From Thalassorhabdus alkalitolerans (GTDB taxonomy: Bacteria; Bacillota; Bacilli; Bacillales; Marinococcaceae): a DNA stretch of 55,035 nucleotides. A program made the position numbers and the translations under genes. A model generated the notes under the pieces. That model was not told the DNA's origin and made no database searches. It saw nothing but the letters and a program-made list of their open reading frames with translations. The stretch lies in the NCBI RefSeq assembly GCF_042656585.1, contig NZ_JBHSPG010000002.1. The stretch is one strand, 5' to 3'. Numbering within the stretch: position 1 is the first letter of the stretch; each line of letters opens with the position of its first letter. Below, piece after piece: positions 24,538 to 33,903 of the stretch.

Positions 24538-24610
24538 CACCGATCCAGGTGGTTCAATTGAAGACAAAAGTAAAGTTTTTGCTAGCAGAGAGAACCCTGC
24601 CAGCAAAAAC
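24538..24610 (-). promoter_or_regulatory. rplGA-rpsL intergenic hairpins (weak terminator or attenuator)
   Basis: Directly after the rplGA stop lies a hairpin with a 9-bp stem GTTTTTGCT/AGCAAAAAC, extended by GGCAG/CTGCT inside (24575-24610). It is followed by TTTACTTTTG, a poor T-run. A second hairpin, ACCACC/GGTGGT (about 24537-24554), lies just upstream of the rpsL ribosome-binding site. No separate rpsL promoter is evident, so partial termination between the two genes seems more likely than a complete stop. Confidence 0.6.
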
Positions 24611-24611
24611 A

Positions 24612-24863
24612 TTATCCCTTTTTCAAGGCAACCGTTGCAGCTCCTACATCAATTCCACAAGCTTTACCAAGCAGCTGCATAGAATCGACAGTGTGAATGG
24701 GGATATTTCTATCTTTAGCAGCTAAGATGATTTTGTTGACGACACGCTTTTCTGCATCCTCGGCAACAATTACTTCATCTGCTGTACCCGCTTCTAAAGC
24801 TTTCAACGTCTGCTTCGTTCCTATCACTACTTCAGCGGCCTGTGTTACTTTTTCATAAGACAT
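24612..24863 (-). CDS. rplGA: L7Ae-family ribosomal protein (YbxF, kink-turn binding)
   Basis: An 83-residue single-domain L7Ae/L30e-like protein. Members of this family in Bacillus (YbxF and YlxQ) bind kink-turn RNA. Visible motifs are IGTKQTLKALEAG, which carries the RNA-binding Thr-Lys region, and CGIDVGAATVALKKG at the end. It opens the str operon immediately downstream of rpoC, behind a strong promoter, and has GGAGG before its ATG. The physiological target is not known. Confidence 0.93.
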   Translation of the reverse strand: MSYEKVTQAAEVVIGTKQTLKALEAGTADEVIVAEDAEKRVVNKIILAAKDRNIPIHTVDSMQLLGKACGIDVGAATVALKKG

Positions 24864-24904
24864 TAGTCATCCTCCAAAGCACAGGGTGTTAGGCGCACTT
24901 TGAT

Positions 24905-24933
24905 ATCATATCACTCTGAAAAACGAGTGTCAA
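24905..24933 (-). promoter_or_regulatory. Sigma-A promoter of the str operon
   Basis: Consensus -35 TTGACA (24928-24933), 17-base spacer, -10 TATGAT (24905-24910) on the minus strand, giving a leader of about 35 nt before rplGA. The -35 lies inside the rpoC terminator hairpin, so the end of one operon and the start of the next are fused. Confidence 0.88.
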
Positions 24934-24938
24934 CACTC
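24918..24938 (-). terminator. rpoC terminator overlapping the str promoter
   Basis: Minus-strand hairpin GAGTG-TTGA-CACTC begins 2 bases after the rpoC stop and is followed by G and five T. The stem is only 5 bp (flanked by weak A-T pairs), so termination may be partial. It contains the -35 of the next promoter. Confidence 0.65.
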
Positions 24939-24940
24939 TT

Positions 24941-27900
24941 TTACTCATGATTCATAATTGCTTCAACACTATCCGCTTCAGGCTTTTCCACTGTTTCACT
25001 TATATCTGACTTCAATGAACGATATCTCTGCATCCCTGTTCCGGCTGGAACAAGTTTACCGATAATAACGTTCTCTTTCAGTCCTACAAGCTCATCACGT
25101 TTTCCTTTGATTGCCGCATCTGTAAGGACACGAGTCGTTTCCTGGAAGGATGCAGCTGACAAGAAGGAGTCTGTTTCAAGAGACGCTTTCGTAATACCAA
25201 GAATCACAGGGCGGCCCACAGCCGGCATTTTTCCTTCTGCCAGTACTTTATGGTTAGCATCGTCAAAATTGTGCACTTCCACAAGGCTACCAGGCAGTAC
25301 CTCTGTATCTCCGGAATCTGCGACACGGATCTTACGAAGCATTTGACGGACCATTACCTCTACGTGTTTGTCGCCAATTTCTACCCCTTGCATGCGGTAT
25401 ACCTTTTGAACTTCTTTTAGCAGGTATTCTTGTGTCCCATGAAGACCTGAAACAACCAGTAGTTCTTTCGGGTCGATGGAGCCTTCAGTTAAAGGATCAC
25501 CCGTTTCCACATGATCTCCTACTCCTACTTTAAGGCGTGCGCCATATGGGGTAGTATAAGATCTTGTTTCCTGATCCCCTTTTATTGTTACTTCTTTTTT
25601 ATCGCCAGCTTCCTGAACCTCCGCTACTTCACCGGACAATTCAGTAATAACGGCTTGCCCTTTAGGATTTCGTGCTTCAAATAGTTCCTGGATACGCGGG
25701 AGACCTTGTGTAATATCGTCTCCTGCCACCCCGCCTGTATGGAACGTACGCATGGTGAGCTGGGTTCCCGGCTCTCCGATAGATTGTGCTGCAATAATTC
25801 CTACTGCTTCTCCAACCTCTACGTCACTTCCAGTAGCAAGGTTTCTTCCGTAACATTTCTTACATGCACCGTGTCGCGTATCGCATGTAAATACAGAACG
25901 GATCGTTACCGTTTCCACTCCGGAATCTTCAATTACTTTTGCTGTATCTTCATTAATCAGTTCATTCTTCCTGATCAGCGTTTCATCTGTTTCTGGGTGG
26001 CGCACAGTCTTAAAGGCCACACGCCCTACGAGACGGTCATACAAGTCCTCAATGACTTCATTTCCTTCCCTAAGAGCACTCACTTCAAGGCCTCTGTCTG
26101 TTCCGCAGTCATTTTCCCGAATGATAACATCCTGGGCCACATCAACAAGGCGACGAGTAAGATAGCCTGAGTCGGCTGTTTTCAGAGCTGTATCCGCAAG
26201 ACCTTTTCGTGCTCCGTGCGTGGAGATGAAGTACTCAAGTACTGTCAGACCTTCACGGAAGCTGGACTTAATCGGAAGCTCGATAATACGTCCAGACGGG
26301 TTGGCCATCAATCCGCGCATTCCAGCAAGCTGTGTAAAGTTAGATGCGTTACCACGAGCACCAGAGTCACTCATCATGAAGATTGGGTTTTGGGGATCTA
26401 GTGTACCCATTAAGCGTTCCTGAATGATATCCTTCGCTTCACTCCAGATGGAAATAACTTTATCGTAGCGCTCTTCCTCAGTAATTAAACCGCGGCGGAA
26501 CTGCTTCATAACCCGTTCCACCTTCAGGTCGGCATCATCAAGAATTTCTTGTTTTGTCTTCAATACTACAATGTCTGAAACCCCGACAGTGATCCCCGCT
26601 TTAGTGGAATAATAAAACCCTAGGTCTTTCATTCGGTCAAGCATCTTCGACGTTTCAGTAATCTGGAAGTCTTTAAATACTTGAGCGATGATGTCTCCTA
26701 AGAAACCTTTCTTAAAAGGAGGAACAACGTCTCTGGATTCAAACTCTTTTTTAACGTCCGTGGTGTTAGGCACCATGTACTTATCAGGTGTAGCTGTTTC
26801 AAGGTTTGTTCTCGTAGGTTCATTTACAAAGGCAAATGAGCTCGGCATAATCTCATTAAAAATTAACTTCCCTACGGTCGTTAATAACAATTGATCATTC
26901 TGCTCTTCGGTAAAGGTCGTCTTTTTCAAGGAGGCAACAGGGATCGCAATGCGGCTGTGTAAATGTACATAACCATTTTGATAAGCAGTTAATGCTTCAT
27001 TGGTGTCCTTGAATATAGAGCCTTCTCCATCTGCCCCTTTTCGTTCCATAGTGAGATAATAGTTCCCTAAAACCATATCCTGGGAAGGAGTTACAACAGG
27101 CTTTCCATCCTTAGGATTAAGGATGTTCTGCGCTGCAAGCATAAGGATTCTTGCTTCCGCTTGTGCTTCCGCTGAAAGAGGCACGTGAACAGCCATTTGG
27201 TCTCCGTCAAAGTCCGCATTATACGCTGTACATACGAGAGGATGCAGCTTTATCGCACGACCTTCAACAAGCGTTGGTTCAAATGCTTGAATACCTAGTC
27301 TGTGTAACGTCGGCGCCCGGTTTAATAGTACTGGGTGCTCTCTGATTACCTCTTCTAGTACATCCCATACTTCCGGCTGCACTCGCTCTACTTTTCGTTT
27401 CGCACTTTTGATATTGTGGGCCAGTCCTTTGCTGACAAGCTCCTTCATTACAAAAGGCTTAAAGAGCTCAAGCGCCATTTCCTTTGGAAGACCGCATTGG
27501 TACATTTTAAGAGCGGGCCCTACCACGATTACGGAACGGCCGGAATAGTCAACACGCTTACCTAGTAAGTTTTGACGGAAACGGCCTTGTTTTCCTTTCA
27601 ACATGTGGGAAAGGGATTTTAACGGACGATTCCCCGGCCCAGTTACAGGACGACCTCGGCGTCCGTTATCTATTAATGCATCTACTGCTTCCTGAAGCAT
27701 TCTTTTTTCATTTTGAACGATGATATTTGGCGCTCCTAGATCTAAAAGACGCTTCAATCGGTTATTTCTGTTTATTACACGACGGTATAAATCATTTAAG
27801 TCCGACGTGGCAAAACGGCCACCATCAAGCTGCACCATTGGACGCAGTTCAGGCGGAATTACCGGAAGAACATCAAGAATCATCCATGATGGATCATTCC

Positions 27901-28558
27901 CTGAGTTTCTAAATGCTTCAAGAACTTCAAGGCGCTTAATCGCTCTCGTCCGGCGCTGACCTTGAGCAGTTTCCAACTCTTCTTTCAACGTGTTAACTTC
28001 TTTGTCTAAATCGATATCTGACAAAATCTTTCTAATTGCTTCGGCTCCCATTTGAGCAGAAAAGCCTCTTCCGTACTTATCATAGTACGAACGATATTCC
28101 TTCTCTGATAGAAGCTGCTTATATTCTAGAGGGGTGTCTCCAGCATCAGTCACTACGTACGAAGCGAAATAAATGACTTCCTCCAAGGAACGAGGTGACA
28201 TGTCTAAAACAAGGCCCATTCGGCTTGGAATCCCTTTAAAATACCAGATATGGGATACTGGTGCAGCAAGCTCAATATGTCCCATTCGTTCACGGCGGAC
28301 TTTCGCTCTTGTCACTTCCACGCCGCATCGGTCACAGACCACGCCTTTGTAGCGGACCCTTTTGTACTTGCCACAGTGACATTCCCAATCTTTTGTTGGT
28401 CCAAAGATACGTTCGCAGAAAAGTCCGTCCTTTTCAGGCTTTAACGTACGATAATTAATTGTTTCCGGCTTTTTCACTTCACCACGAGACCAGGAGCGAA
28501 TCTTATCCGGAGAAGCAAGACCAATTTTCATGTATTCAAAGTTATTTACATCTATCAA
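24941..28558 (-). CDS. rpoC: DNA-directed RNA polymerase subunit beta'
   Basis: Beta' forms half of the active-site cleft. The 1205-residue protein has the N-terminal zinc ribbon (CHCGKYKRVRYKGVVCDRC, near residues 60-80) and the catalytic NADFDGDQM near residue 450, whose aspartates bind Mg. It also has a second zinc cluster (CDTRHGACKKCYGRN). No large lineage insertions are seen. The start is TTG at 28558, 8 bases after GGGAGG, as in B. subtilis; a downstream ATG (residue 10) would cut the conserved N-terminus. Confidence 0.99.
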   Translation of the reverse strand: MIDVNNFEYMKIGLASPDKIRSWSRGEVKKPETINYRTLKPEKDGLFCERIFGPTKDWECHCGKYKRVRYKGVVCDRCGVEVTRAKVRRERMGHIELAAPVSHIWYFKGIPSRMGLVLDMSPRSLEEVIYFASYVVTDAGDTPLEYKQLLSEKEYRSYYDKYGRGFSAQMGAEAIRKILSDIDLDKEVNTLKEELETAQGQRRTRAIKRLEVLEAFRNSGNDPSWMILDVLPVIPPELRPMVQLDGGRFATSDLNDLYRRVINRNNRLKRLLDLGAPNIIVQNEKRMLQEAVDALIDNGRRGRPVTGPGNRPLKSLSHMLKGKQGRFRQNLLGKRVDYSGRSVIVVGPALKMYQCGLPKEMALELFKPFVMKELVSKGLAHNIKSAKRKVERVQPEVWDVLEEVIREHPVLLNRAPTLHRLGIQAFEPTLVEGRAIKLHPLVCTAYNADFDGDQMAVHVPLSAEAQAEARILMLAAQNILNPKDGKPVVTPSQDMVLGNYYLTMERKGADGEGSIFKDTNEALTAYQNGYVHLHSRIAIPVASLKKTTFTEEQNDQLLLTTVGKLIFNEIMPSSFAFVNEPTRTNLETATPDKYMVPNTTDVKKEFESRDVVPPFKKGFLGDIIAQVFKDFQITETSKMLDRMKDLGFYYSTKAGITVGVSDIVVLKTKQEILDDADLKVERVMKQFRRGLITEEERYDKVISIWSEAKDIIQERLMGTLDPQNPIFMMSDSGARGNASNFTQLAGMRGLMANPSGRIIELPIKSSFREGLTVLEYFISTHGARKGLADTALKTADSGYLTRRLVDVAQDVIIRENDCGTDRGLEVSALREGNEVIEDLYDRLVGRVAFKTVRHPETDETLIRKNELINEDTAKVIEDSGVETVTIRSVFTCDTRHGACKKCYGRNLATGSDVEVGEAVGIIAAQSIGEPGTQLTMRTFHTGGVAGDDITQGLPRIQELFEARNPKGQAVITELSGEVAEVQEAGDKKEVTIKGDQETRSYTTPYGARLKVGVGDHVETGDPLTEGSIDPKELLVVSGLHGTQEYLLKEVQKVYRMQGVEIGDKHVEVMVRQMLRKIRVADSGDTEVLPGSLVEVHNFDDANHKVLAEGKMPAVGRPVILGITKASLETDSFLSAASFQETTRVLTDAAIKGKRDELVGLKENVIIGKLVPAGTGMQRYRSLKSDISETVEKPEADSVEAIMNHE

Positions 28559-28603
28559 GGGGTCAACCTCCCTTTCGAACTTTCAGGTTGTAGGGAAAAC
28601 AGC

Positions 28604-28634
28604 GGAGCGAAAGGCGGGATGTCCTTTCGCTTCC
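28604..28634 (-). promoter_or_regulatory. rpoB-rpoC intergenic hairpin
   Basis: Within the 94-base gap sits a perfect 9-bp stem AGCGAAAGG/CCTTTCGCT with an 8-base loop, extended past one mismatch by GG/CC. There is no T-run, so it is not a terminator. An RNase III-type processing site or ribosome-drop barrier are possibilities; neither is shown. Confidence 0.55.
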
Positions 28635-28652
28635 GGCAAACAGTGTTGTTAT

Positions 28653-31600
28653 TTAGGCGTTCTCACTGGACTCCATTTTCAGGTTCAGCTTGTCATTAGA
28701 CTGTTCTTCTTCATCGTCTAACTCTTTCATTTCAATTTCTTCTTCCGTACTGGAAAGCATCTTCACATCCATGCCAAGAGCTTGCAGCTCTTTAATCAGT
28801 ACTTTGAAGGATTCAGGCACGCCTGGTTCAGGGACATTTTCTCCTTTGACGATTGCTTCGTAAGTTTTCACACGTCCTACGACGTCATCAGACTTCACTG
28901 TCAGAATTTCCTGCAGTGTATAGGCAGCCCCGTATGCTTCTAGCGCCCATACTTCCATTTCCCCAAAACGCTGACCGCCAAATTGGGCTTTTCCGCCAAG
29001 CGGCTGCTGGGTAACAAGGGAATAAGGACCAGTAGAACGAGCATGAAGCTTGTCGTCGACCATGTGAGCCAGTTTAATCATATACATAACACCGACAGAA
29101 ACACGGTTATCAAAAGCTTCCCCGGTCCGGCCGTCGTATAGTATTGTTTTACCATCACGAGCCATTCCTGCTTCAAGTAATGTTTCCCACACGTCTTCCT
29201 CCCGGGCTCCGTCAAATACCGGAGTGGCCATATGGAGTTTCAGCTGGCGGGCGGCCATTCCTAAATGAAGCTCGAGCACTTGCCCGATATTCATACGGGA
29301 TGGTACCCCTAGAGGGTTCAGCATGATATCAATCGGTGTTCCATCTGGAAGGTAAGGCATATCTTCCTCTGGAAGAATCCGGGAAATAACACCCTTGTTC
29401 CCGTGACGTCCTGCCATTTTGTCACCTTCATGAATCTTACGTTTCTGAACGATATACGCTCTAACCAGTTGGTTAACTCCCGGTGGAAGCTCGTCTCCAT
29501 CTTCGCGGTTAAAGATCTTAACATCAAGGACAATGCCGTCAGCTCCGTGGGGCACTCGCAGAGAAGTATCTCTTACTTCACGGGCTTTTTCACCAAAGAT
29601 GGCATGAAGAAGTCGTTCCTCAGCTGTCAGTTCTGTCATCCCTTTTGGAGTAACTTTCCCGACAAGAATGTCTCCATCTTTTACTTCGGCTCCCACTCTG
29701 ATGATCCCTCGATCATCCAGGTTTTTAAGAGCATCCTCACTTACGTTAGGAATGTCTCGAGTAATTTCCTCTGGTCCAAGCTTTGTATCACGTGCTTCCG
29801 ACTCATATTCTTCAATATGCACAGAAGTATATACATCGTCCTTTACCAGTCGTTCACTTAAGATGATGGCATCCTCGTAGTTATAGCCGTCCCATGTCAT
29901 AAAGCCAACTAACACATTACGCCCTAGAGCCATTTCACCTTTTTCCATCGATGGGCCGTCAGCGAGCACCTCACCTTTCACAACCTGGTCTCCTTCACTC
30001 ACAATTGGACGCTGGTTGTAACTGGTTCCTTGGTTTGAACGTATAAACTTGGACAAATTATATTTATCAAGGTCTGTCTTAACATCTTTACCGTCCACTT
30101 CCTCAAGGCGGCGGATCCATACTTCTCTAGCAGTGACACGCTCTACGATTCCCCTTGATTTAGAGACAATCGCTGCCCCTGAATCCTTAGCAGATACGTA
30201 CTCCATGCCGGTACCCACAATAGGAGCTTCCGGCTCTAACAAAGGCACTGCCTGCCGCTGCATGTTCGCACCCATAAGAGCACGGTTAGAGTCGTCATTT
30301 TCAAGGAAAGGGATACAAGCTGTCGCAGCAGATACAACCTGCTTTGGAGAAACATCCATGTAGTCTATTTTTTCTTTCGGCACAATGGTGTTCTCACCGC
30401 GGAAACGCGCAATGATATTCTCATCCACAAAGCTTCCATCATCAGTGAGCTTCGCATTAGCCTGAGCGACTACATAATTGTCTTCTTCATCCGCAGTTAA
30501 ATAATCGATATGCTCAGTAACCTTTCCAGTCTCATGATCAACACGGCGGTACGGAGTTTCCATAAAGCCAAATTCGTTGACCTTTGCATAACTTGACAAA
30601 GAGTTAATCAAGCCGATGTTTGGACCCTCTGGTGTCTCAATCGGACACATCCGGCCATAGTGAGAGTAGTGAACATCACGCACTTCAAATCCGGCACGCT
30701 CACGAGTTAACCCGCCGGGCCCAAGAGCAGAAAGACGGCGTTTATGCGTTAACTCTGCCAATGGATTCGTCTGGTCCATGAACTGGGAAAGCTGAGAGCT
30801 TCCAAAGAACTCTTTGATTGAAGCAATTACCGGGCGGATATTAATCAGAGCCTGGGGAGTGATAGCGCTTGGATCTTGTATAGACATTCTTTCACGCACC
30901 ACTCGCTCCATTCGTGACAATCCGATACGGAATTGGTTTTGAAGTAATTCACCTACAGAACGTAAACGACGGTTACCTAAGTGATCGATGTCATCTGTAT
31001 CTCCCACCCCATGAAGCAGGTTAAAGAAATAGTTAATGGAAGCCACAATGTCTTCCGGAGTAATGTTTTTGACAGACTTGTCAATATTCCCATTACTGAT
31101 GACGTTGATCGCCCGGTCGGCATCCTGCTCATCAGGCGGATATATTTTGATAGACTGAATATCTAAATCGCCTTCTTGTACTACACCACCGCTGACAGAA
31201 TATCTCTTAAATCCTACATTATTTTCAAGGTAAGGAATAAGTCTATCAAGAGTTCTGCGGTCGATGACTGCACCTTCTTCAGCAAGCACTTCACCTGTTT
31301 CTGGGTCTACCAGAGTTTCAGCAAGGCGCTGATTAAAGAGACGATTCTTGATATGAAGCTTTTTGTTCATTTTATAACGGCCGACATTTGCCAGGTCATA
31401 TCTCTTTGGATCAAAGAACCTTGAGTCTAAAAGACTTTTAGCGTTTTCTACAGTCGGCGGTTCCCCTGGACGAAGGCGCTCATAGATTTCAATGAGTGCT
31501 TTTTCCGTTCCATCGGTATTGTCTTTTTCAAGAGTATTGCGTAAATACTCATCTTCACCCAGAAGATCAATAATCTCCTGGTCCGAGCTAAACCCAAGAG

Positions 31601-32192
31601 CTCGCATAAGTACAGATACAGGGATTTTTCGTGTGCGGTCGATACGAACGTAAACAATGTCTTTCGCATCTGTTTCAAGTTCCAGCCATGCTCCACGATT
31701 AGGAATGACCGTGGTGGTATAACCTTTCTTTCCATTCTTGTCCGTTTTATGGCTGTAGTACACACTTGGCGAACGAACAAGCTGGGATACGATAACACGC
31801 TCAGCTCCATTAATGACAAAGGTTCCCGTATCAGTCATTAGAGGGAAGTCCCCCATGAAAACCTCTTGTTCTTTAACCTCTCCTGTTTCTTTGTTCATTA
31901 ATCGAACCTTCACTCGGAGTGGAGCAGAGTAAGTTACGTCTCTTTCTTTTGATTCTTCTACGGAATACTTTGGTTCTCCAAGGCTGTAATCAATGAATTC
32001 AAGGATGAGGTTCCCTGTAAAATCTTCTATTGGGGAAATATCCTGGAACATTTCCTTTATACCCTCATCTAAAAACCATTGATAGGAAGCGGTTTGGATT
32101 TCAATGAGGTTAGGTAATTCTAACACTTCACTGATTCTTGCATAGCTTCTTCTCTGGCGGTGGCGTCCAAACTGAATGAGTTGACCTGTCAA
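28653..32192 (-). CDS. rpoB: DNA-directed RNA polymerase subunit beta
   Basis: Beta forms the other half of the catalytic cleft and the rifampicin pocket. The TTG at 32192, 8 bases after GAGGGG, gives 1179 residues beginning TGQLIQFGRHRQRRSYARI after the initiator; a GTG at 32201 lies within the ribosome-binding site and is unlikely. The rifampicin cluster (SSQLSQFMDQTNPLAELTHK then RRLSALGP, about 465-490) is wild type. The C-terminal tail is acidic and variable (EEEIEMKELDDEEEQ). Confidence 0.98.
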   Translation of the reverse strand: MTGQLIQFGRHRQRRSYARISEVLELPNLIEIQTASYQWFLDEGIKEMFQDISPIEDFTGNLILEFIDYSLGEPKYSVEESKERDVTYSAPLRVKVRLMNKETGEVKEQEVFMGDFPLMTDTGTFVINGAERVIVSQLVRSPSVYYSHKTDKNGKKGYTTTVIPNRGAWLELETDAKDIVYVRIDRTRKIPVSVLMRALGFSSDQEIIDLLGEDEYLRNTLEKDNTDGTEKALIEIYERLRPGEPPTVENAKSLLDSRFFDPKRYDLANVGRYKMNKKLHIKNRLFNQRLAETLVDPETGEVLAEEGAVIDRRTLDRLIPYLENNVGFKRYSVSGGVVQEGDLDIQSIKIYPPDEQDADRAINVISNGNIDKSVKNITPEDIVASINYFFNLLHGVGDTDDIDHLGNRRLRSVGELLQNQFRIGLSRMERVVRERMSIQDPSAITPQALINIRPVIASIKEFFGSSQLSQFMDQTNPLAELTHKRRLSALGPGGLTRERAGFEVRDVHYSHYGRMCPIETPEGPNIGLINSLSSYAKVNEFGFMETPYRRVDHETGKVTEHIDYLTADEEDNYVVAQANAKLTDDGSFVDENIIARFRGENTIVPKEKIDYMDVSPKQVVSAATACIPFLENDDSNRALMGANMQRQAVPLLEPEAPIVGTGMEYVSAKDSGAAIVSKSRGIVERVTAREVWIRRLEEVDGKDVKTDLDKYNLSKFIRSNQGTSYNQRPIVSEGDQVVKGEVLADGPSMEKGEMALGRNVLVGFMTWDGYNYEDAIILSERLVKDDVYTSVHIEEYESEARDTKLGPEEITRDIPNVSEDALKNLDDRGIIRVGAEVKDGDILVGKVTPKGMTELTAEERLLHAIFGEKAREVRDTSLRVPHGADGIVLDVKIFNREDGDELPPGVNQLVRAYIVQKRKIHEGDKMAGRHGNKGVISRILPEEDMPYLPDGTPIDIMLNPLGVPSRMNIGQVLELHLGMAARQLKLHMATPVFDGAREEDVWETLLEAGMARDGKTILYDGRTGEAFDNRVSVGVMYMIKLAHMVDDKLHARSTGPYSLVTQQPLGGKAQFGGQRFGEMEVWALEAYGAAYTLQEILTVKSDDVVGRVKTYEAIVKGENVPEPGVPESFKVLIKELQALGMDVKMLSSTEEEIEMKELDDEEEQSNDKLNLKMESSENA

Positions 32193-32651
32193 CTGATTCA
32201 CCCCTCAAATCTCGCAAATTGTTCGTCACTCTCGGAGCAACGACTTTCCAAAGGTGACAAGCAATAAGGAAAGAAAATATGTGAACACGAATAACCCCTT
32301 TTCAAACGAAAATGGAGTCACTCATGTTTCTTCCAAGCTGATTCACAAATAATAATCTTCTTGCTGTATTACGAGAGTGCTAACCATCAAGTTATGAAGA
32401 AACGTAAGATAAGCAAACAATGCAGCTTGAACTTACTGTTCAAATGCTTGGCGGAATCTGTAAAATAAAATTTTAATGCTCTTTCGTTCGAAAAGTGCAA
32501 AATAAAAAATGGCTCTATAGAGAAACCACTATTTTCCATCTCCTGCCTTGATTATCCTATTGTTCCCCACTCTCTTGTTTTTTATTCACTACCTGATCAT
32601 TTTCATTAATTCTCTTTGCATCATAAAATTGGTAGTTATACGCATTAAATA
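32193..32651 (-). promoter_or_regulatory. Long rpoB leader region
   Basis: About 460 bases separate the likely promoter from rpoB. They contain an intrinsic-terminator-like hairpin (32503-32528), an inverted repeat TTGAAC/GTTCAA (32427-32443) and a weak promoter-like pair (TTGAAA at 32300-32305, 18 bases, CATATT at 32276-32281). There is no credible gene on either strand. The arrangement could be a terminator followed by a second promoter, or an attenuated leader; sequence alone does not decide. Confidence 0.45.
32503..32528 (-). terminator. Terminator or attenuator between ybxB and rpoB
   Basis: Minus-strand hairpin TGG-TTT-CTC-TATA-GAG-CCA (a 3-base bulge in one arm) is followed by TTTTTTATTTT. 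It lies about 150 bases downstream of the ybxB stop. Confidence 0.6.
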
Positions 32652-32680
32652 ACAATAACACAAACCAATCTTCTGGTCAA
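32652..32680 (-). promoter_or_regulatory. Putative sigma-A promoter of rpoB-rpoC
   Basis: TTGACC (32675-32680), 17-base spacer, TATTGT (32652-32657) on the minus strand, directly after the ybxB stop codon. The -35 matches at five of six bases; the -10 at four. It would transcribe the long rpoB leader. Confidence 0.5.
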
Positions 32681-33277
32681 TTATTTTTTGGCCCTTAAAA
32701 TATAATAACCTTTGTTTTTTTTCACAGTTTCGACAGACTCAAAGATTTCCTCCAGTCTTTCCTTAGCAGAAGGAGCACCTTGCTTTTTTTGTATTACTAC
32801 CCAAAGTTCTCCGCCAGGCACCAAGTGGTTAAACGTTTGTTTGAAAAGCTCATGAACCACTTTCTTTCCGGCTCTGATCGGGGGATTGGTAACGATTGCC
32901 GAGAAGTCCTGCTTTTCTACTGAATCAAGCAAATCACTCTCTTGTATAGTGACATTGTTTATTTGATTGTCTTTTGCATTCCTCTTCGCCAGAGCAAGCG
33001 CTCTCTGGTTCACATCAACCATCCACACGTCTCTTTCCTTTTCAGCAGCAAGAGCAAGTCCAATAGGTCCGTATCCGCAACCCACGTCAAGAATCTCACC
33101 ATCTGCCTCGGGCCACTCAAAAGCATCAAGCAAGGTTTGCGTTCCAAAGTCCACTTCTCCTTTTGAGAACACGCCTCTGTCAGTGGTGAACACTAGCTTA
33201 TTACCACGTAAAACTGTTTTGATCTTTCGTTCTTCACTCTCACTAGAAGGGTTATGAGAATAATAATGATCTTTCAT
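32681..33277 (-). CDS. ybxB: RsmC-like class I SAM-dependent methyltransferase (YbxB)
   Basis: Probable RNA guanine-N2 methyltransferase of the RsmC/RlmG group, possibly acting on 16S rRNA. The ATG at 33277 follows GAGGAGG and gives 198 residues. SAM-binding motif I is ILDVGCGYGPIGLALA (near residue 63), and the catalytic NPP motif is IVTNPPIRAGK. Proteins of this size have only the catalytic half of E. coli RsmC. It lies between rplL and rpoB as in other Bacillaceae. The exact target base is not shown by sequence. Confidence 0.9.
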   Translation of the reverse strand: MKDHYYSHNPSSESEERKIKTVLRGNKLVFTTDRGVFSKGEVDFGTQTLLDAFEWPEADGEILDVGCGYGPIGLALAAEKERDVWMVDVNQRALALAKRNAKDNQINNVTIQESDLLDSVEKQDFSAIVTNPPIRAGKKVVHELFKQTFNHLVPGGELWVVIQKKQGAPSAKERLEEIFESVETVKKNKGYYILRAKK

Positions 33278-33423
33278 AACGTGCCTCCTCATTTATGAAC
33301 TGTCCATCTATCCTACCAAAAGTAAATTGCAGAAAGCAAAAAATGCCTTGTTTTCCCAACTAAAATGATATTCTTCTCCACTACCCCCGGCATCAGATGA
33401 CCTTCAAAACAAAACAATCGAAC

Positions 33424-33455
33424 AAAAAGGCTCCCCCCTAGATTAGGAGGAAGCC
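33424..33455 (-). terminator. Intrinsic terminator after rplL
   Basis: Minus-strand hairpin with arms GGCTTCCTCC and GGGGGGAGCC (G-T pairs) followed by TTTTTG, 18 bases past rplL. Partial readthrough into ybxB is likely since I see only a weak promoter-like sequence (TTGCTT, 18 bases, TAGGAT) before ybxB. Confidence 0.8.
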
Positions 33456-33472
33456 GATATTGCTGCGTTACC

Positions 33473-33835
33473 TTACTTAACTTCTACGCTTGCGCCAGCG
33501 TCTTCTAGCTTGCCTTTGATTTCTTCAGCGTCTTCTTTGCTTACGCCTTCTTTGATTGTCTCTGGAGCGCCGTCAACTAGAGCTTTAGCTTCTTTCAAGC
33601 CAAGTCCAGTGATTTCACGTACGACTTTGATTACGTTGATCTTAGATCCGCCAGCGGACTCAAGAACTACGTCAAATTCAGTTTGCTCAGCTTCAGCAGC
33701 TTCTCCGCCTCCGCCAGCTACAGCTACAGGAGCAGCAGCAGTTACGCCAAACTCCTCTTCGATTGCTTTTACAAGGTCGTTCAATTCAAGAACGGACATT
33801 TCTTTGATTTCTTCAATGATAGATTCTTTACTCAT
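33473..33835 (-). CDS. rplL: 50S ribosomal protein L7/L12
   Basis: The multicopy stalk protein that recruits translation GTPases. The 120-residue protein has the N-terminal dimerisation helices (about 1-35), an Ala/Gly hinge (APVAVAGGGGEAAEAE, about 36-52) and the C-terminal factor-binding domain with KINVIKVVREITGLGLKEAK. It is strongly acidic. It lies 68 bases after rplJ, which forms the stalk base. Confidence 0.98.
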   Translation of the reverse strand: MSKESIIEEIKEMSVLELNDLVKAIEEEFGVTAAAPVAVAGGGGEAAEAEQTEFDVVLESAGGSKINVIKVVREITGLGLKEAKALVDGAPETIKEGVSKEDAEEIKGKLEDAGASVEVK

Positions 33836-33903
33836 TGTGAATCCTCCTTAAAATAATTGATTATATTTTTACGTACTTTACGCACTATACAGCGACGTTC
33901 GAC

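Noticed and set aside
28650..32192. Rifampicin- or streptomycin-resistance changes in rpoB or rpsL
   Set aside because: The rifampicin cluster and the rpsL lysines (56 and the GGRVKDLPG lysine) match the sensitive wild type.
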